Assembly (NCBI RefSeq): GCF_013031355.1
Contig: NZ_WPZO01000004.1
Location: 186,001 to 250,000 of the forward strand
Source: Ruegeria arenilitoris
GTDB taxonomy: Bacteria > Pseudomonadota > Alphaproteobacteria > Rhodobacterales > Rhodobacteraceae
DNA length: 64,000 bases
Direction: 5' to 3'
This document shows, piece by piece, positions 17,740-27,978 of this stretch. Every line of letters starts with the position of its first letter. Within the stretch, counting starts at the first letter, position 1. The notes beneath the pieces were generated by a model. That model saw nothing but the letters and a program-made list of their open reading frames with translations, searched no databases and had not been told where the DNA came from. Made by a program: the position numbers and the translations under genes.

Positions 17740-18753
17740 GTGACAGACGACAGCAGCAAACCTGCCGAAAGGCCTCGCCGCGTGACGGCGCAAGCCGTTG
17801 CCGATGCGGCCGGAGTGTCGCGTTCCGCGGTTTCACGCGCGTTTACGCCTGGCGCTTATCTTGATGCAAACAAACGAAAAAAGATCCAGAAGATGGCCGC
17901 GCGCATGGGCTATCAGCCCAACGCTCTGGCGGCGGGGTTAAAGGGTGGCCGGTCGCATCTGGTGGCGGTTTTTGTTGGCAACATGCGCAACACCTATGAT
18001 TCCGAATTCGTGAACCGTCTGGTGGGTCAGCTGAACGCTTTGAACAAGTGGCCGATTCTCATTGATGGCGGTGATGACCACGCCGAAGCGGCCATTGATC
18101 AGGTGATGCGGTACCCGCTGGACGCTCTGATTCTGCGGGGCGGCAGTATGCCCGGCGCACTGGTCGAGCAGTGCAGCAAATTTGGAGTACCGATGATTTC
18201 ATCCGGCCGGATCGTGGATGCGCCGGGGGTGGATAACGTGTGCTGCCGGAACGCCGATGGCATGCGCATCGCCACGCAGACCCTTATTGATCGGGGCCGC
18301 AAGCGGTTCGGCTTTATTGCCGGTGCGGAGTGTTTTGCCTCATCCGCCGATCGCCGGGCGGGTTTGATGGAGGCTCTGGATCAGGCCGGGCTGTCGTTGA
18401 TCGCGGAAGAGGCGGGCGAGTTTACCGTCGAGGCCGGGTACGATGCGTCGATGAACCTGTTGCGGGGCAACAGCCTGGATGCACTGGTTTGTGCCAATGA
18501 CGCCAGTGCAATCGGTGCGCTGACCGCGGCGCGCGAACTTGGCGTGGATGTGCCAGGGGCCCTGTCGATTGTGGGCTTTGATGATATCGAAATGGCCGGA
18601 TGGCCGACCTTCAATCTGAGCACCGTGAGCAACCCCATCGACGACGCGGTCGAGCACGTGATCCACTTGCTGGAACGTCGGTTGTCCGAACCCGCAAGAA
18701 CCAGCGAAACCCTCCTGATCGACCCCTATTTCGTGCCGCGCGGGACGCACTGA
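17740..18753 (+). CDS. LacI-family regulator divergent to ugpBAEC
   Basis: A 337-residue regulator with an N-terminal LacI helix-turn-helix (VTAQAVADAAGVSRSAVSRAFTPGAYLDANKRKKI, about residues 15-49) and a sugar-binding-like domain ending in SIVGFDDIEMAGWPTFNLSTV. The start is GTG 17740 with AGAGGA eight bases upstream. Its divergent position makes it the likely controller of the ugp operon. This would differ from E. coli, where ugp is a PhoB target. The effector is not predictable from sequence. Confidence 0.87.
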   Translation: MTDDSSKPAERPRRVTAQAVADAAGVSRSAVSRAFTPGAYLDANKRKKIQKMAARMGYQPNALAAGLKGGRSHLVAVFVGNMRNTYDSEFVNRLVGQLNALNKWPILIDGGDDHAEAAIDQVMRYPLDALILRGGSMPGALVEQCSKFGVPMISSGRIVDAPGVDNVCCRNADGMRIATQTLIDRGRKRFGFIAGAECFASSADRRAGLMEALDQAGLSLIAEEAGEFTVEAGYDASMNLLRGNSLDALVCANDASAIGALTAARELGVDVPGALSIVGFDDIEMAGWPTFNLSTVSNPIDDAVEHVIHLLERRLSEPARTSETLLIDPYFVPRGTH

Positions 18754-18771
18754 ACACCCGCGTTGCACCAA

Positions 18772-19824
18772 TCAGGGGCGCAGCTTCTCGGCGCCATGCG
18801 CCTCGATCCCGGCAGGTTCGGGAAAACGGGCGCGGGTGCGGTTGGCAAACGCCACGAGTGAAAGCATCACGGGCACCTCGACCAGAACGCCCACCACGGT
18901 GGCCAGGGCCGCGCCCGAATTCAGGCCGAACAGACTGATGGCGACAGCGACGGCCAACTCAAAAAAGTTCGACGTGCCGATCATGGCGCAGGGGGCGGCG
19001 ATTCGGTGGGGCACTTTCAGCGCGTAAGCCGCGCCATAGGCCAAGGCGAAGATGCCGTAGCTCTGAATCAGGATTGGCACCGCGATCAGGACGATCACCA
19101 GCGGTTTCGCCAGAATGGTCTGTCCCTGCAGGCCGAACAGGATGACCACCGTTGTGATCAGGCCCAGCACCGACCACGGTTTCACCCAGGCCGAAAATGC
19201 GTCAATGGCGTCTTGCGAGCCCAGTTTGCGGCGCGTGATCAACCCGGCGATCAGCGGCAGCACCACATAAAGAACCGTCGCCAGCACCAGCGTCTGCCAT
19301 GGGACCGAGATATCGGTCACGCCCAGCAAAAACGCCACAATGGGGGCAAAAGCCACCACCATGATCAGATCGTTCACCGAGACCTGCACCAGCGTATAGG
19401 TCGGATCGCCTTTGGTCAGTTGCGACCACACGAAAACCATCGCGGTGCAGGGGGCCGCGCCCAGCAGGATCAGACCGGCGGTGTATTGCGCGGCATCCTC
19501 GGGCTGAATCCACGGCGCGAAGACATAGTCGAAGAATAGCACCGCCAGCAGCGCCATGGTGAAAGGCTTGATCAGCCAGTTGACCACCAGCGTCACGATC
19601 AACCCTTTGGGCTGGCGTGCCACGCCCGCAACGGCGCCGAAGTCGACGCCTACCATCATCGGATAGACCATGGCCCAGATGAGCACGGCCACAACCAGAT
19701 TGACGCTGGCCACCTCAGCCGAGGCGATCAGCCCGATCAGCCCCGGCGCGGCCAGACCAATCAGAATACCCGCAATCATGGCGAGGGCGACCCAGACGGT
19801 CAGGTAGCGTTCGAAAATGCTCAT
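18772..19824 (-). CDS. acr3: ACR3-family arsenite efflux carrier
   Basis: A 350-residue inner-membrane protein with ten predicted helices. The ACR3 cysteine is in [25 protein letters not shown], and the second landmark is [23 protein letters not shown]. It exports As(III) using the proton gradient. I chose ATG 19824, which overlaps the arsJ stop by 4 bases (ATGA); the longer open frame is antisense-like sequence inside arsJ. It is the last gene of the arsenic operon. Confidence 0.92.
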   Translation of the reverse strand: MSIFERYLTVWVALAMIAGILIGLAAPGLIGLIASAEVASVNLVVAVLIWAMVYPMMVGVDFGAVAGVARQPKGLIVTLVVNWLIKPFTMALLAVLFFDYVFAPWIQPEDAAQYTAGLILLGAAPCTAMVFVWSQLTKGDPTYTLVQVSVNDLIMVVAFAPIVAFLLGVTDISVPWQTLVLATVLYVVLPLIAGLITRRKLGSQDAIDAFSAWVKPWSVLGLITTVVILFGLQGQTILAKPLVIVLIAVPILIQSYGIFALAYGAAYALKVPHRIAAPCAMIGTSNFFELAVAVAISLFGLNSGAALATVVGVLVEVPVMLSLVAFANRTRARFPEPAGIEAHGAEKLRP

Positions 19825-21086
19825 GAGTAGGCCTCGTTTGTTTGATCGGTCAGCTTGCCCGACGTCAGCGCCGCCAGTGCCACCATCACGGCAGCGGTGC
19901 CCAGAACCAGAGGCAGCCCGCCGATTTGATAGGTCAGGCCCGACAACACGGTGCCCACCAGGCGACCCGTTGCGTTGGCCATGTAGTAGAAGCCGACATC
20001 CATCGTCACCCGTTCGGACTTGGTGAAGGCCAGGATCAGGTAGGAATGCAGCGACGAATTGACCGCAAAGATCGCCCCGAACACCAGCAGACCCAGAACC
20101 AGCGTGACGGTCAGCCATGTCTGCGGCCCCGAGGATACCAATACCGCAACCGTCAACGCCGCCGGAATGCAGAACAGGGCGGTGGCCCAGCTGCGGGCGG
20201 CATGGATCAGGTCGCCTTCGCTGCGCTCGGATGCGCGCAGGATCTTGGGTGCGCTGGCCTGAACGGCTCCGTACAGGATCACCCAGACGGCCATGAAGGT
20301 GCCGATCATGAAGAACGCCGCGCGGTTGCCCTCCTCGGTGCCGTCGGACAGCACGGCATAGAAATAGATCGGGATGCCCACCACAAACCACACGTCCCGC
20401 GCGCCGAACAGGAATACCCGCGCTGCCGACAGCCAGTTCACGTTTGAGGATTTCGAGAAAACCTCGGAGAATTTTGCGCCCTTGCGTCCCTTGGGCAGGC
20501 CGGGTGGCATGAACTGGATGACGGCCACCAAAATAACCGCCAACACAATCGCCATGGCTAGCGTGGCCCAGACAAAGCCCAGCGTCGCTAGCAAAGCAGC
20601 CCCCAGCAGGAAACCCAAGCCTTTGACGGCATTCTTCGAGCCGGTCAGAACAGCAACCCAGCGAAACAGGCCACCGCCTTCGGTCGGCGCCAGCAGTTTC
20701 ACCGCGGATTTTGAGGACATCTTGGCCAGATCTTTGGCGACACCACTGGCCCCCTGCACGATCATCACAAAGGCAACTTTGGCCGGAATCGCCCAGTTAG
20801 GGTCTAGTTGTGTGAGAACAAGCAGCGCCGCCACCTGCAACGCCAGCCCCGCATACAAGGTCGAGGTCAGCCCGAACCGCGCCGCGATCCAGCCTGCCGC
20901 AAGGTTGGTCCCCATCCCGGCGATTTCATAAAGAACAAACAGATACGCCAGCTGGACCGGCGAGAACCCCATCGTATGAAAGTGCAGCAGCACCAGCATA
21001 CGCAGGGCCCCGTCGGTCAGCATAAAGGCCCAATAGGCCGCCGTGACCGCAACATAGGCCGACAGTCCTTCGGGCCGGGTGGTCAC
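19821..21086 (-). CDS. arsJ: ArsJ organoarsenical (1-arseno-3-phosphoglycerate) efflux permease, MFS type
   Basis: A 421-residue MFS protein with about 12 helices and the ArsJ pattern ([67 protein letters not shown]). In characterised systems ArsJ works with a dedicated GAPDH: the dehydrogenase makes the unstable 1-arseno-3-phosphoglycerate from arsenate, and ArsJ expels it. The partner gene overlaps immediately upstream (stop 21083, start 21086), matching this pairing. Confidence 0.92.
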   Translation of the reverse strand: MTTRPEGLSAYVAVTAAYWAFMLTDGALRMLVLLHFHTMGFSPVQLAYLFVLYEIAGMGTNLAAGWIAARFGLTSTLYAGLALQVAALLVLTQLDPNWAIPAKVAFVMIVQGASGVAKDLAKMSSKSAVKLLAPTEGGGLFRWVAVLTGSKNAVKGLGFLLGAALLATLGFVWATLAMAIVLAVILVAVIQFMPPGLPKGRKGAKFSEVFSKSSNVNWLSAARVFLFGARDVWFVVGIPIYFYAVLSDGTEEGNRAAFFMIGTFMAVWVILYGAVQASAPKILRASERSEGDLIHAARSWATALFCIPAALTVAVLVSSGPQTWLTVTLVLGLLVFGAIFAVNSSLHSYLILAFTKSERVTMDVGFYYMANATGRLVGTVLSGLTYQIGGLPLVLGTAAVMVALAALTSGKLTDQTNEAYS

Positions 21087-22081
21087 AGCGATGCCCCAAC
21101 CTTCAGCGCGACATCGACCAGACGGTGCGCATAGCCCATCTCGTTGTCATACCAAGCATAGATTTTCACCTGCGTCCCGTTCACCACCATGGTCGAGGGC
21201 GCATCGACGATCGAAGACCGTTCGTCATTGGTGTAATCGGTTGAGACCAGCGGGCGCGTTTCATAGCCCAGAATGCCCTTCAACTCGCCCTCGGCTGCGG
21301 CTTTGAAGAAGGCGTTGACCTCTTCAGCAGTGGTTTCACGCTCCACCTCGAACACGCAGTCGGTCAGCGAGGCATTCAGCAGCGGTACGCGGACTGCGTG
21401 GCCGTTCAGACGGCCTTTCAATTCGGGATAGATCAGCGTGATCGCAGTGGCCGAGCCGGTGGTGGTCGGGATCAGAGAGTTCAGTGCCGAACGCGCGCGG
21501 CGCAGGTCCTTGGCGGGACGGTCCACGATGGTTTGCGTGTTGGTCACGTCATGGATCGTGGTCATCGAGCCGTGGCGGATGCCAAGGTTTTCGTGGATCA
21601 CCTTGACCACCGGAGCGAGACAGTTGGTGGTGCAGGACGCCGCCGTCACGATGTGATGCGTGGCCGGATCATAGGTGTCTTCGTTGACGCCCATGACGAT
21701 ATTGGTGGTGGGGCCGTCCTTGACCGGGGCCGAGACGACAACCTTTTTAACACCGGCTGCGAAATAGGGCGCCAGCTTGGCCTCGCTCTTGAAAACGCCG
21801 GTGCAGTCGATCACCACGTCCACACCATCCAGAGGCAATTCGTCCAGATATTTGGTGCCGATAAAGGGCAGGCGCGTGCCGTTGATGGTGACGCTTTCGG
21901 CATCGTGCGAAAATTCGGCGTCCCAACGACCATGTACCGTGTCAAACTCCAGCAGATGCGTGTGCATCTCGGGATCGCCGACGCTGTCATTGATCCAAGC
22001 GATCTTGGCGCCCTTCTCCAGCAACGGTTTCAGGGCCAGTTTTCCCATCCGGCCCAGGCCGTTTACAGCGTAAGTCGTCAT
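21083..22081 (-). CDS. ArsJ-associated glyceraldehyde-3-phosphate dehydrogenase
   Basis: A 332-residue GAPDH. The NAD-binding start is [21 protein letters not shown] and the catalytic cysteine lies in [22 protein letters not shown]. The usual N-terminal GFGRIGR of glycolytic enzymes is replaced by GLGRMGK, consistent with the ars-linked subgroup. It accepts arsenate in place of phosphate to give 1-arseno-3-phosphoglycerate for ArsJ. Both ends overlap neighbours by 4 bases (arsR-arsC upstream, arsJ downstream), so translation is probably coupled. Confidence 0.93.
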   Translation of the reverse strand: MTTYAVNGLGRMGKLALKPLLEKGAKIAWINDSVGDPEMHTHLLEFDTVHGRWDAEFSHDAESVTINGTRLPFIGTKYLDELPLDGVDVVIDCTGVFKSEAKLAPYFAAGVKKVVVSAPVKDGPTTNIVMGVNEDTYDPATHHIVTAASCTTNCLAPVVKVIHENLGIRHGSMTTIHDVTNTQTIVDRPAKDLRRARSALNSLIPTTTGSATAITLIYPELKGRLNGHAVRVPLLNASLTDCVFEVERETTAEEVNAFFKAAAEGELKGILGYETRPLVSTDYTNDERSSIVDAPSTMVVNGTQVKIYAWYDNEMGYAHRLVDVALKVGASL

Positions 22082-22911
22082 TTCGTGTCCTCAAGTGACG
22101 TCCTGCCGATGTCATCGACAGCAGTTTGCAATGCAATCCGGTCCAGGCTTTCGACCGGCAGCGAGGTAAAGGCTTCGATCCGGCGCTTCAGCGCGCCATA
22201 GGCATTTTGGAAGGCCAGGCTTTTTTCCGCATCGGTGCCTGTAGCCTTGACCGGATCCACCATACCCCAATGGCCGCTGATCGGCTGGCCTTCCCAGGCC
22301 GGGCATTCTTCGTTGGCGGCCTGGTTGCAGACGGTAAAGACAAAATCCATCTCGGGCGCGCCAGCTGCGGCGAACTCGGACATGTGCTTGGAACGCAGGA
22401 CCGAAGTATCATGCCCTTTGTCCTTCAACACCTGCACGGCAAAAGGATTGAGTGCCGATGTCGGCTGGGTTCCGGCAGAATAGACGTTGAACCGGTCGTT
22501 ACCCAGTTCGCGCAGCAGCGACTCGGCAAAGATCGAGCGGGCAGAGTTGCCCACGCACAGAAACAGTACATTGAACTTGCGGTCCGTCATGGTGTCATTT
22601 CCTTGGCTGAAAGGCATGCAGATATCAGGGCGGCCACGGCAGCAATCGAGGACCAGAAAATCCAGCATGTGCTGCACGTTCTTCATATCGACCGAATAGA
22701 GAAGAGAGGTTCCCGACCGTTCCTGCGTCACCAGCCCCGAGCGTTGCAGCGCGTTCAGATAGTTCGACAATGTGCTGGCCTTGATATCCAGCTCGGTTGC
22801 AAGCTCACCGGCGGGCACAGTGTCAGGAAAGCGTCGCATCAACATGCGAAACACCGAGATGCGCTGCGGGTGGCCGAGGATGGCGAGTTGGTCGGTAATC
22901 TGTTCTGTCAT
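22078..22911 (-). CDS. ArsR-ArsC fusion: arsenic-responsive repressor joined to arsenate reductase
   Basis: A 277-residue two-domain protein. Residues 1-105 form an ArsR winged helix ([28 protein letters not shown]) with an As(III)-site motif [10 protein letters not shown] (Cys90, Cys91, Cys98), like the C-terminal site of Acidithiobacillus ArsR. Residues 108-277 form a low-molecular-weight-phosphatase-type Ars[11 protein letters not shown] (catalytic Cys119), the resolving cysteines in [13 protein letters not shown], and HWGMVDP. It both senses arsenite and reduces arsenate. It is the first gene of the operon, and its start lies in a perfect palindrome that is the likely operator. Fusions of this kind are known; an internal ATG before [10 protein letters not shown] could also give free ArsC. 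Confidence 0.9.
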   Translation of the reverse strand: MTEQITDQLAILGHPQRISVFRMLMRRFPDTVPAGELATELDIKASTLSNYLNALQRSGLVTQERSGTSLLYSVDMKNVQHMLDFLVLDCCRGRPDICMPFSQGNDTMTDRKFNVLFLCVGNSARSIFAESLLRELGNDRFNVYSAGTQPTSALNPFAVQVLKDKGHDTSVLRSKHMSEFAAAGAPEMDFVFTVCNQAANEECPAWEGQPISGHWGMVDPVKATGTDAEKSLAFQNAYGALKRRIEAFTSLPVESLDRIALQTAVDDIGRTSLEDTK

Positions 22912-22925
22912 ATTTCATGAAATAT
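22910..22925 (-). promoter_or_regulatory. Palindromic operator at the ars operon start
   Basis: A perfect 16-bp palindrome, ATATTTCATGAAATAT, overlaps the arsR-arsC start codon. ArsR proteins bind AT-rich inverted repeats at their own promoter, so this is the likely autoregulatory site. No Shine-Dalgarno is visible before the ATG, which may mean a very short leader. Confidence 0.6.
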
Positions 22926-23100
22926 AGAAATAATGATTGTACAGCAATCCGTGAATCGCGTCGTTACAAAAAATTCACAGTCAAATACGCGGGTGCGATG
23001 TTTTAGGGCAGAAGATCAGGTGCGTGGGAGTGCGACTCCGCGATACGTCACGGAACCGGTAGGTGAATTCACAAACATCGAGGCTTGCGCGCGCAACCCC

Positions 23101-23116
23101 GACCGTTTAAACGGTC
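23101..23116. promoter_or_regulatory. Perfect 16-bp palindrome upstream of tRNA-Thr
   Basis: GACCGTTTAAACGGTC is a perfect inverted repeat ending 8 bases before the tRNA-Thr. Its role is unknown; it could be a protein site or part of the tRNA promoter region. Confidence 0.35.
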
Positions 23117-23124
23117 CTTCGCTT

Positions 23125-23200
23125 GCCTCAATAGCTCAGCTGGTAGAGCAGGTCCTTCGTAAGGACAAGGTCGGGGGTTCGAGTCCCTCTTGAGGCACCA
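23125..23200 (+). tRNA. tRNA-Thr(CGT)
   Basis: A 76-base cloverleaf with encoded CCA. The acceptor stem is GCCTCAA/TTGAGGC and the anticodon loop TTCGTAA gives CGT (reads ACG). The T arm is GGGGGTTCGAGTCCCTC. Confidence 0.96.
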
Positions 23201-23229
23201 CGTTTTCCAATTGCTCAGGTCGTTGACGC

Positions 23230-25158
23230 TCAGGCGCGTTTCTCGCCAATCGTTGTCACGCCCAGAACCGACAGCACCTTAGCTTCGATCTGTTCGGCGT
23301 TCATGCCCGCGACAGCATACATATCTGCCGGGCTGGCCTGATCGATGAAGGTATCCGGCAGCACCATCGAGCGGTACTTCAATCCGTGATCGAATACGCC
23401 CTCATCCGCCAGCAGTTGCGCCACGTGGCTGCCGAAACCGCCGATTGCGCCTTCTTCGATGGTGATAAGGGCCTCATGATTTGCTGCCAGATCGAGGATC
23501 AGCTCGCGGTCCAGCGGTTTGGCAAAGCGGGCATCGGCGATGGTCGGGGTGATGCCCCGGGCCGAGAGTGCTTCGGCGGCTTTCTGAACCTCGGCCAGGC
23601 GGGTGCCAAAAGACAGCAGCGCCACGCGTGCGCCTTTCTGGATCATCCGGCCTTTGCCGATTTCCATCACCTCACCGCGTTCGGGCAGATCAACACCTAC
23701 GCCTTCGCCACGCGGATAACGGAACGCAATGGGACCGTCGTCATGGGCAGCAGCAGTGGCGACCATATGCACGAGTTCTGCCTCATCCGCGGCGGCCATC
23801 ACGACTAAGCCGGGCAGGTTGGCCAGATAGGCGATGTCAAACGACCCCGCATGGGTGGCGCCGTCGGCGCCCACAAGGCCAGCGCGGTCGATAGCAAAGC
23901 GCACCGGCAGGCGCTGAATAGCGACGTCATGCACGACCTGATCGTAGCCGCGCTGCAGGAAGGTGGAATACATCGCGCAGAACGGCTTCATCCCACCGGC
24001 TGCCAGCGCTGCGGCAAAGGTCACGCCGTGCTGTTCGGCAATCGCTACGTCGAAACAGCGCGAGGGGTAGCGCTCCGCAAACAAGCTCAGCCCGGTGCCA
24101 TCCGGCATAGCAGCGGTCACGGCCACGATCTTGTCATCACGCCCGGCCTCTTCCACCAGCGTTTTACCAAAGACCGAGGTATAAGACGGCGCGTTGGACG
24201 GGGCCTTGTGCTGCTTGCCAGTCACCACATCGAACTTGGCCGTCGCATGACCTTTGTCCCGGGCCTGTTCGGCAGGGGCATATCCCTTACCCTTTTTGGT
24301 CAGCACATGAATCAGGATCGGGCCGGTTGCTCGTGTCTTGACCGTCCGCAGAACCGGAAGCAGCTGGTCCATGTCGTGCCCGTCGAGGGGGCCGATATAG
24401 GAAAAGCCCAACTCTTCGAACAAGGTGCCACCCACGGCCATGCCTTTCAGCATTTCCTTGGCGCGTTTCGCACCCTCGCGGAATGGTTCGGGAAGCAGTG
24501 ACACCGCGCCTTTGGCGGCGGCTTTCAGATCGTGGAACGGGGCCTCGGTATAGATCCGCGACAGATAGCTGGACAGCGCACCGACAGGCGGTGCGATGCT
24601 CATTTCATTGTCATTCAGGATGACGATCAGGCGTTTCCCAAGATGCCCCGCGTTGTTCATCGCCTCGAACGCCATGCCAGCGGACATCGAGCCATCACCG
24701 ATCACCGCTATCGCATCGCCTAGCCCCTCGGGTGTCACACCACCCAGATCGCGTGCGACGGCGAAACCCAGCGCGGCACTGATCGAGGTGGAACTATGTG
24801 CCGCGCCGAAGGGGTCATAGGGGCTCTCGCTGCGCTTGGTGAAGCCGCTCAGGCCGTCTTTCATACGCAGGGTACGGATACGGTCGCGGCGTTCGGTCAG
24901 GATTTTGTGCGGATAGCACTGGTGTCCCACGTCCCAGATGATCTTGTCTCGCGGCGTGTCAAAGACAGCGTGCAACGCGGTGGTCAGTTCGACCACGCCC
25001 AGGCCCGCACCCAGATGCCCGCCGGTGACGGACACGGCCGAAATCGTCTCGGCCCGCAATTCCTGCGCCACCTGATGCAGTTGCGCGTCCGAAAACTGCT
25101 TGAGATCCGCAGGGCGGCTCACAAGATCCAGCAGGGGCGTGTTCGGGCGGTCAGACAT
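23230..25158 (-). CDS. dxs: 1-Deoxy-D-xylulose-5-phosphate synthase
   Basis: A 642-residue thiamine-diphosphate enzyme that condenses pyruvate and glyceraldehyde-3-phosphate, the first step of the MEP isoprenoid pathway. Landmarks are [22 protein letters not shown] and [17 protein letters not shown] at the N-terminus, the ThDP motif [18 protein letters not shown], and the transketolase-type pyrimidine domain ([17 protein letters not shown]). I chose ATG 25158 ([11 protein letters not shown]), behind AGGAA, over a longer frame that overlaps ispA. It follows ispA by 16 bases. Confidence 0.97.
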   Translation of the reverse strand: MSDRPNTPLLDLVSRPADLKQFSDAQLHQVAQELRAETISAVSVTGGHLGAGLGVVELTTALHAVFDTPRDKIIWDVGHQCYPHKILTERRDRIRTLRMKDGLSGFTKRSESPYDPFGAAHSSTSISAALGFAVARDLGGVTPEGLGDAIAVIGDGSMSAGMAFEAMNNAGHLGKRLIVILNDNEMSIAPPVGALSSYLSRIYTEAPFHDLKAAAKGAVSLLPEPFREGAKRAKEMLKGMAVGGTLFEELGFSYIGPLDGHDMDQLLPVLRTVKTRATGPILIHVLTKKGKGYAPAEQARDKGHATAKFDVVTGKQHKAPSNAPSYTSVFGKTLVEEAGRDDKIVAVTAAMPDGTGLSLFAERYPSRCFDVAIAEQHGVTFAAALAAGGMKPFCAMYSTFLQRGYDQVVHDVAIQRLPVRFAIDRAGLVGADGATHAGSFDIAYLANLPGLVVMAAADEAELVHMVATAAAHDDGPIAFRYPRGEGVGVDLPERGEVMEIGKGRMIQKGARVALLSFGTRLAEVQKAAEALSARGITPTIADARFAKPLDRELILDLAANHEALITIEEGAIGGFGSHVAQLLADEGVFDHGLKYRSMVLPDTFIDQASPADMYAVAGMNAEQIEAKVLSVLGVTTIGEKRA

Positions 25159-25174
25159 TTGGCGCGTTCCTGGC

Positions 25175-26041
25175 TTAGCTGTCCCGGGCAATAACGAAGC
25201 GGGCGGCGTCCTTCAAGGTTTCAGCCGTAGCACCGTACCCATCCAATGCGGCGCAGGCTTCGTCGACCAGCTCTACAGCACGGGCCTTGGCCGCATTCAG
25301 GCCCAACAGGGATACAAACGTGGCCTTGCCGGCCTCAGCATCTTTTTGCAGGCGTTTCCCGGCCTTTTCGGCATCACCTTCCACATCAAGGATGTCATCC
25401 GCGATCTGAAAAGCAAGGCCAAGGGCTTGGGCATATTGGCGCAAGGGTTCCGGATCGGCCAGCGCCAGCCGAGCCCCCGCACAGGCCGACCATTCGATCA
25501 GGGCGCCGGTCTTGCCCGCCTGAAGGCGCGTAATTTCGTCCAATGTCAGCGGCGCAGCCGCCGATTCCGCCGCAATATCCAACGCCTGACCCAGCACCAT
25601 GCCTTGCGCCCCGCTGGCATTTGCCAGCGTCAGGGCCAGTTCCGCGCGGACCTCGGCAGTGCCGACCTCGGGCCGTGTGCACAGTTCAAAGGCCAGCGTT
25701 TGCAGCGCATCGCCCGCCAGAACGGCAGTGCCGTCGTCCCATTTCACATGCACGGTCGGGCGCCCGCGCCGCAGGTCGTCGTCATCCATGCAGGGCAAAT
25801 CGTCATGCACCAGCGAATAGGCGTGCAGCGCTTCGATCCCAACGGCTGGCCAAATCGCGCGCCCTTCGTCCACGCCATGCAGGCGTGCGCTTTCCAGCAC
25901 CAGAAACCCGCGCAACCGCTTGCCGCCCTCGGTGGCATAGGCCATCGCCCGGGTTACATCCAGATCGTCCAGCGCACCCAGAACCAGATCGAACTGATCC
26001 TGAATACGCGCCGCATCCTGCGCTAGCTTTTCGCGAAACAT
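25175..26041 (-). CDS. ispA: Polyprenyl (farnesyl) diphosphate synthase
   Basis: A 288-residue all-helical prenyltransferase. The first aspartate-rich motif is [19 protein letters not shown] (about residues 82-100) and the second is [19 protein letters not shown]. It chains isopentenyl units to geranyl/farnesyl diphosphate for quinones, carotenoids and undecaprenol. It lies directly after xseB and before dxs, the common alphaproteobacterial order. Confidence 0.94.
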   Translation of the reverse strand: MFREKLAQDAARIQDQFDLVLGALDDLDVTRAMAYATEGGKRLRGFLVLESARLHGVDEGRAIWPAVGIEALHAYSLVHDDLPCMDDDDLRRGRPTVHVKWDDGTAVLAGDALQTLAFELCTRPEVGTAEVRAELALTLANASGAQGMVLGQALDIAAESAAAPLTLDEITRLQAGKTGALIEWSACAGARLALADPEPLRQYAQALGLAFQIADDILDVEGDAEKAGKRLQKDAEAGKATFVSLLGLNAAKARAVELVDEACAALDGYGATAETLKDAARFVIARDS

Positions 26042-26284
26042 TTACTGACCTTCGACAGGCGTCGTCCCGGTCGGCTGACCATTGGCGTCCAGAGTGATCG
26101 CGGCCACCTTTTCCTCGGCCCGTTTCAGCTCATCCTCGCAGCGCTTTTTCAACGCCGCCCCGCGCTCGTACAGCGCGATGGACTGGTCCAGCGCCACGTC
26201 GCCGCGCTCCAACTGGCCGACCACGGCCTCAAGCTCTTTCATCGCCTGTTCGAATGTCATCTGATCAACGGGAGTATCGGTCAT
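26042..26284 (-). CDS. xseB: Exodeoxyribonuclease VII small subunit
   Basis: An 80-residue protein with the XseB signature MTFEQAMKELEAVVGQLERGDVALDQSIALYERGAALKKRCEDEL. It binds XseA to form the ssDNA-degrading exonuclease VII; xseA is not in this window. It overlaps the end of the HDAC-like gene by 4 bases, and its stop abuts the ispA start. Confidence 0.93.
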   Translation of the reverse strand: MTDTPVDQMTFEQAMKELEAVVGQLERGDVALDQSIALYERGAALKKRCEDELKRAEEKVAAITLDANGQPTGTTPVEGQ

Positions 26285-27207
26285 CGGGCTGCCTTCATCA
26301 ATTCTTCCACATGGGCGCGGGTGGCCTCGGCCAGTGCGTTCAGATCATACCCGCCTTCCAAAGTCGAGACGATACGTCCTTCGCACAGCTCGTTGGCAAG
26401 TTTGCATAGCTCTGCCGTGACCCAGGCGAAATCGCCGGTGGACCAGTTCAGATTGGCCAGCGGATCGTCCTGATGCGCGTCAAACCCGGCTGAGATGATG
26501 ATCAGTTCCGGCTTGAAAGCGCGCAGGCGCGGGAAGGCTTGCGTTTCATAAGCCCTGCGCATCTCTGCCCCACCTGTCCCGGGGGCCAGAGGGATGTTGA
26601 GAATGGTCTCAAAGGCGCCGGTCTCATCCGGACGCCCCGATCCGGGCCACAAAGGCATCTGTTGGCTGGTGATCACCAGCGCGCGTTTTTCATCCCACAG
26701 CAGATCCTGCGTGCCATTGCCGTGATGCACATCGAAATCCACCACCGCAACCCGGTTCAACCCGTGGTGATCCAGCGCGTGCTTGGCTGCCAGCGCCGCG
26801 TTTCCGAACAGGCAGAAGCCCATCGCTGTGTCTGTTTCCGCATGATGACCCGGCGGCCGGATCGCACAGAAGGCGTTCGGGGCCTCTCCGCGCAATACCA
26901 TATCCACAGCGCGCACCACGGCCCCGGCGGCACGGTAGGCCGCATCGACCGAGCCCGGAGACATGAACGTATCCCCGTCAATCTGTGCAAACCCCTCTGC
27001 CGGGCGCGCGCTGCGAATGTCTCGAATGTAGCTTTCCGGATGCACCCGCAACAGATCGTCATCCGCCGCCAAAGGGGCCGTCACCCGGTTTAAATCCAGT
27101 GACTCCAGCGCGTGCAGAATATGCTCCAACCGCGCCACCCGTTCCGGATGCCCGTCCGGTGTCACATGCCCAAGGCAATCCGCATGATTCAAAAGGGCGG
27201 TTTTCAT
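26281..27207 (-). CDS. Histone deacetylase-family (acetoin utilisation-type) amidohydrolase
   Basis: A 308-residue class II-like HDAC-fold enzyme with a complete zinc site: RPPGHHAETDTAMGF (tandem His), VVDFDVHHGNGTQDLLW (Asp/His ligands), SAGFDAHQDDPLANL and the closing LEGGYDLNALAE. Bacterial members remove acyl groups from polyamines or protein lysines; the substrate here is unknown. It is the promoter-proximal gene of the HDAC-xseB-ispA-dxs string. Confidence 0.9.
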   Translation of the reverse strand: MKTALLNHADCLGHVTPDGHPERVARLEHILHALESLDLNRVTAPLAADDDLLRVHPESYIRDIRSARPAEGFAQIDGDTFMSPGSVDAAYRAAGAVVRAVDMVLRGEAPNAFCAIRPPGHHAETDTAMGFCLFGNAALAAKHALDHHGLNRVAVVDFDVHHGNGTQDLLWDEKRALVITSQQMPLWPGSGRPDETGAFETILNIPLAPGTGGAEMRRAYETQAFPRLRAFKPELIIISAGFDAHQDDPLANLNWSTGDFAWVTAELCKLANELCEGRIVSTLEGGYDLNALAEATRAHVEELMKAAR

Positions 27208-27276
27208 CAGAATCCCCTGTTCATCTGGCCAAAAACATCCTCGCCGAAGGCATAAAATCGCCGCGCAGCGGCCAAA

Positions 27277-27978
27277 TCAATCCGGCGCCAGCATATATCC
27301 GGCGCCGCGTACCGTCTGCAGGTACCGTGGCTGCTTTGGGTCCTGTTCGATTTTCCGACGCAGACGGGTGATCTGCACGTCCACAGCGCGCTCCTGCGCC
27401 TGACCCTTGTCGCGGCCCAGATCCTCGACCAGTTTGGCGCGGCTGATCGGTTCACCCGGCTGGGCCGAGAAGATCTTCATCAACTGGCTCTCGGTTGCTG
27501 TCAAACGCACAGGCTCTTCGCCCTGCCACATCTCGCCGCGTTCCACGTCATAACGGATCGGCCCAAGGTTCAGAATCTTGGTCGCGGTATCCAGCGCCGG
27601 GGTTTCCGGCATCCGCCGCAAGATCGCATTGATCCGAAGCAGCAGCTCTTTCGGTTCAAACGGTTTGGCAAGATAGTCGTCCGCACCCGCTTCAAGCCCG
27701 GCGATGCGGTGCTCGGTCTCTCCGCGTGCGGTCAACAGCAGGATTGGAGTAGTATGGGTTTCGCGCAGCGTTCTGGTCAGGCTCACGCCATCCTCGCCGG
27801 GCATCATCACGTCCATCACGATCATGTCGAAGTCCAGCCCGGACAACACACGCCGTGCGTGTGCCGCATCACGGGCCGCCGTGACCAGAAAACCGCTCCG
27901 CATCAGAAACTTCTTGAGCAGATCACGAATACGCTCATCGTCGTCAACGATCAGCAGATGGGCGTCCATTTCGCTCAT
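27277..27978 (-). CDS. petR: OmpR-family response regulator (PetR-like)
   Basis: A 233-residue regulator. Its receiver domain has the acidic pair in LLIVDDDERIRDLL, phospho-acceptor Asp in FDMIVMDVMMPGEDG, and Lys in DDYLAKPFEPKELLLR. The C-terminal OmpR/PhoB winged helix contains LTATESQLMKIF and VDVQITRLRRKIEQDPKQPRYLQTVRGAGYML. Its start overlaps the stop of the MarR-type gene by 4 bases. In Rhodobacter capsulatus this pair is petP-petR, upstream of petABC; here petABC is 11 kb away. No histidine kinase gene lies beside it. Confidence 0.82.
   Translation of the reverse strand: MSEMDAHLLIVDDDERIRDLLKKFLMRSGFLVTAARDAAHARRVLSGLDFDMIVMDVMMPGEDGVSLTRTLRETHTTPILLLTARGETEHRIAGLEAGADDYLAKPFEPKELLLRINAILRRMPETPALDTATKILNLGPIRYDVERGEMWQGEEPVRLTATESQLMKIFSAQPGEPISRAKLVEDLGRDKGQAQERAVDVQITRLRRKIEQDPKQPRYLQTVRGAGYMLAPD

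Noticed and set aside
19825-20391. Extension of the acr3 frame upstream of 19824
   Set aside because: It lies inside arsJ; the ATGA overlap at 19821-19824 and the ACR3 N-terminus fix the start.
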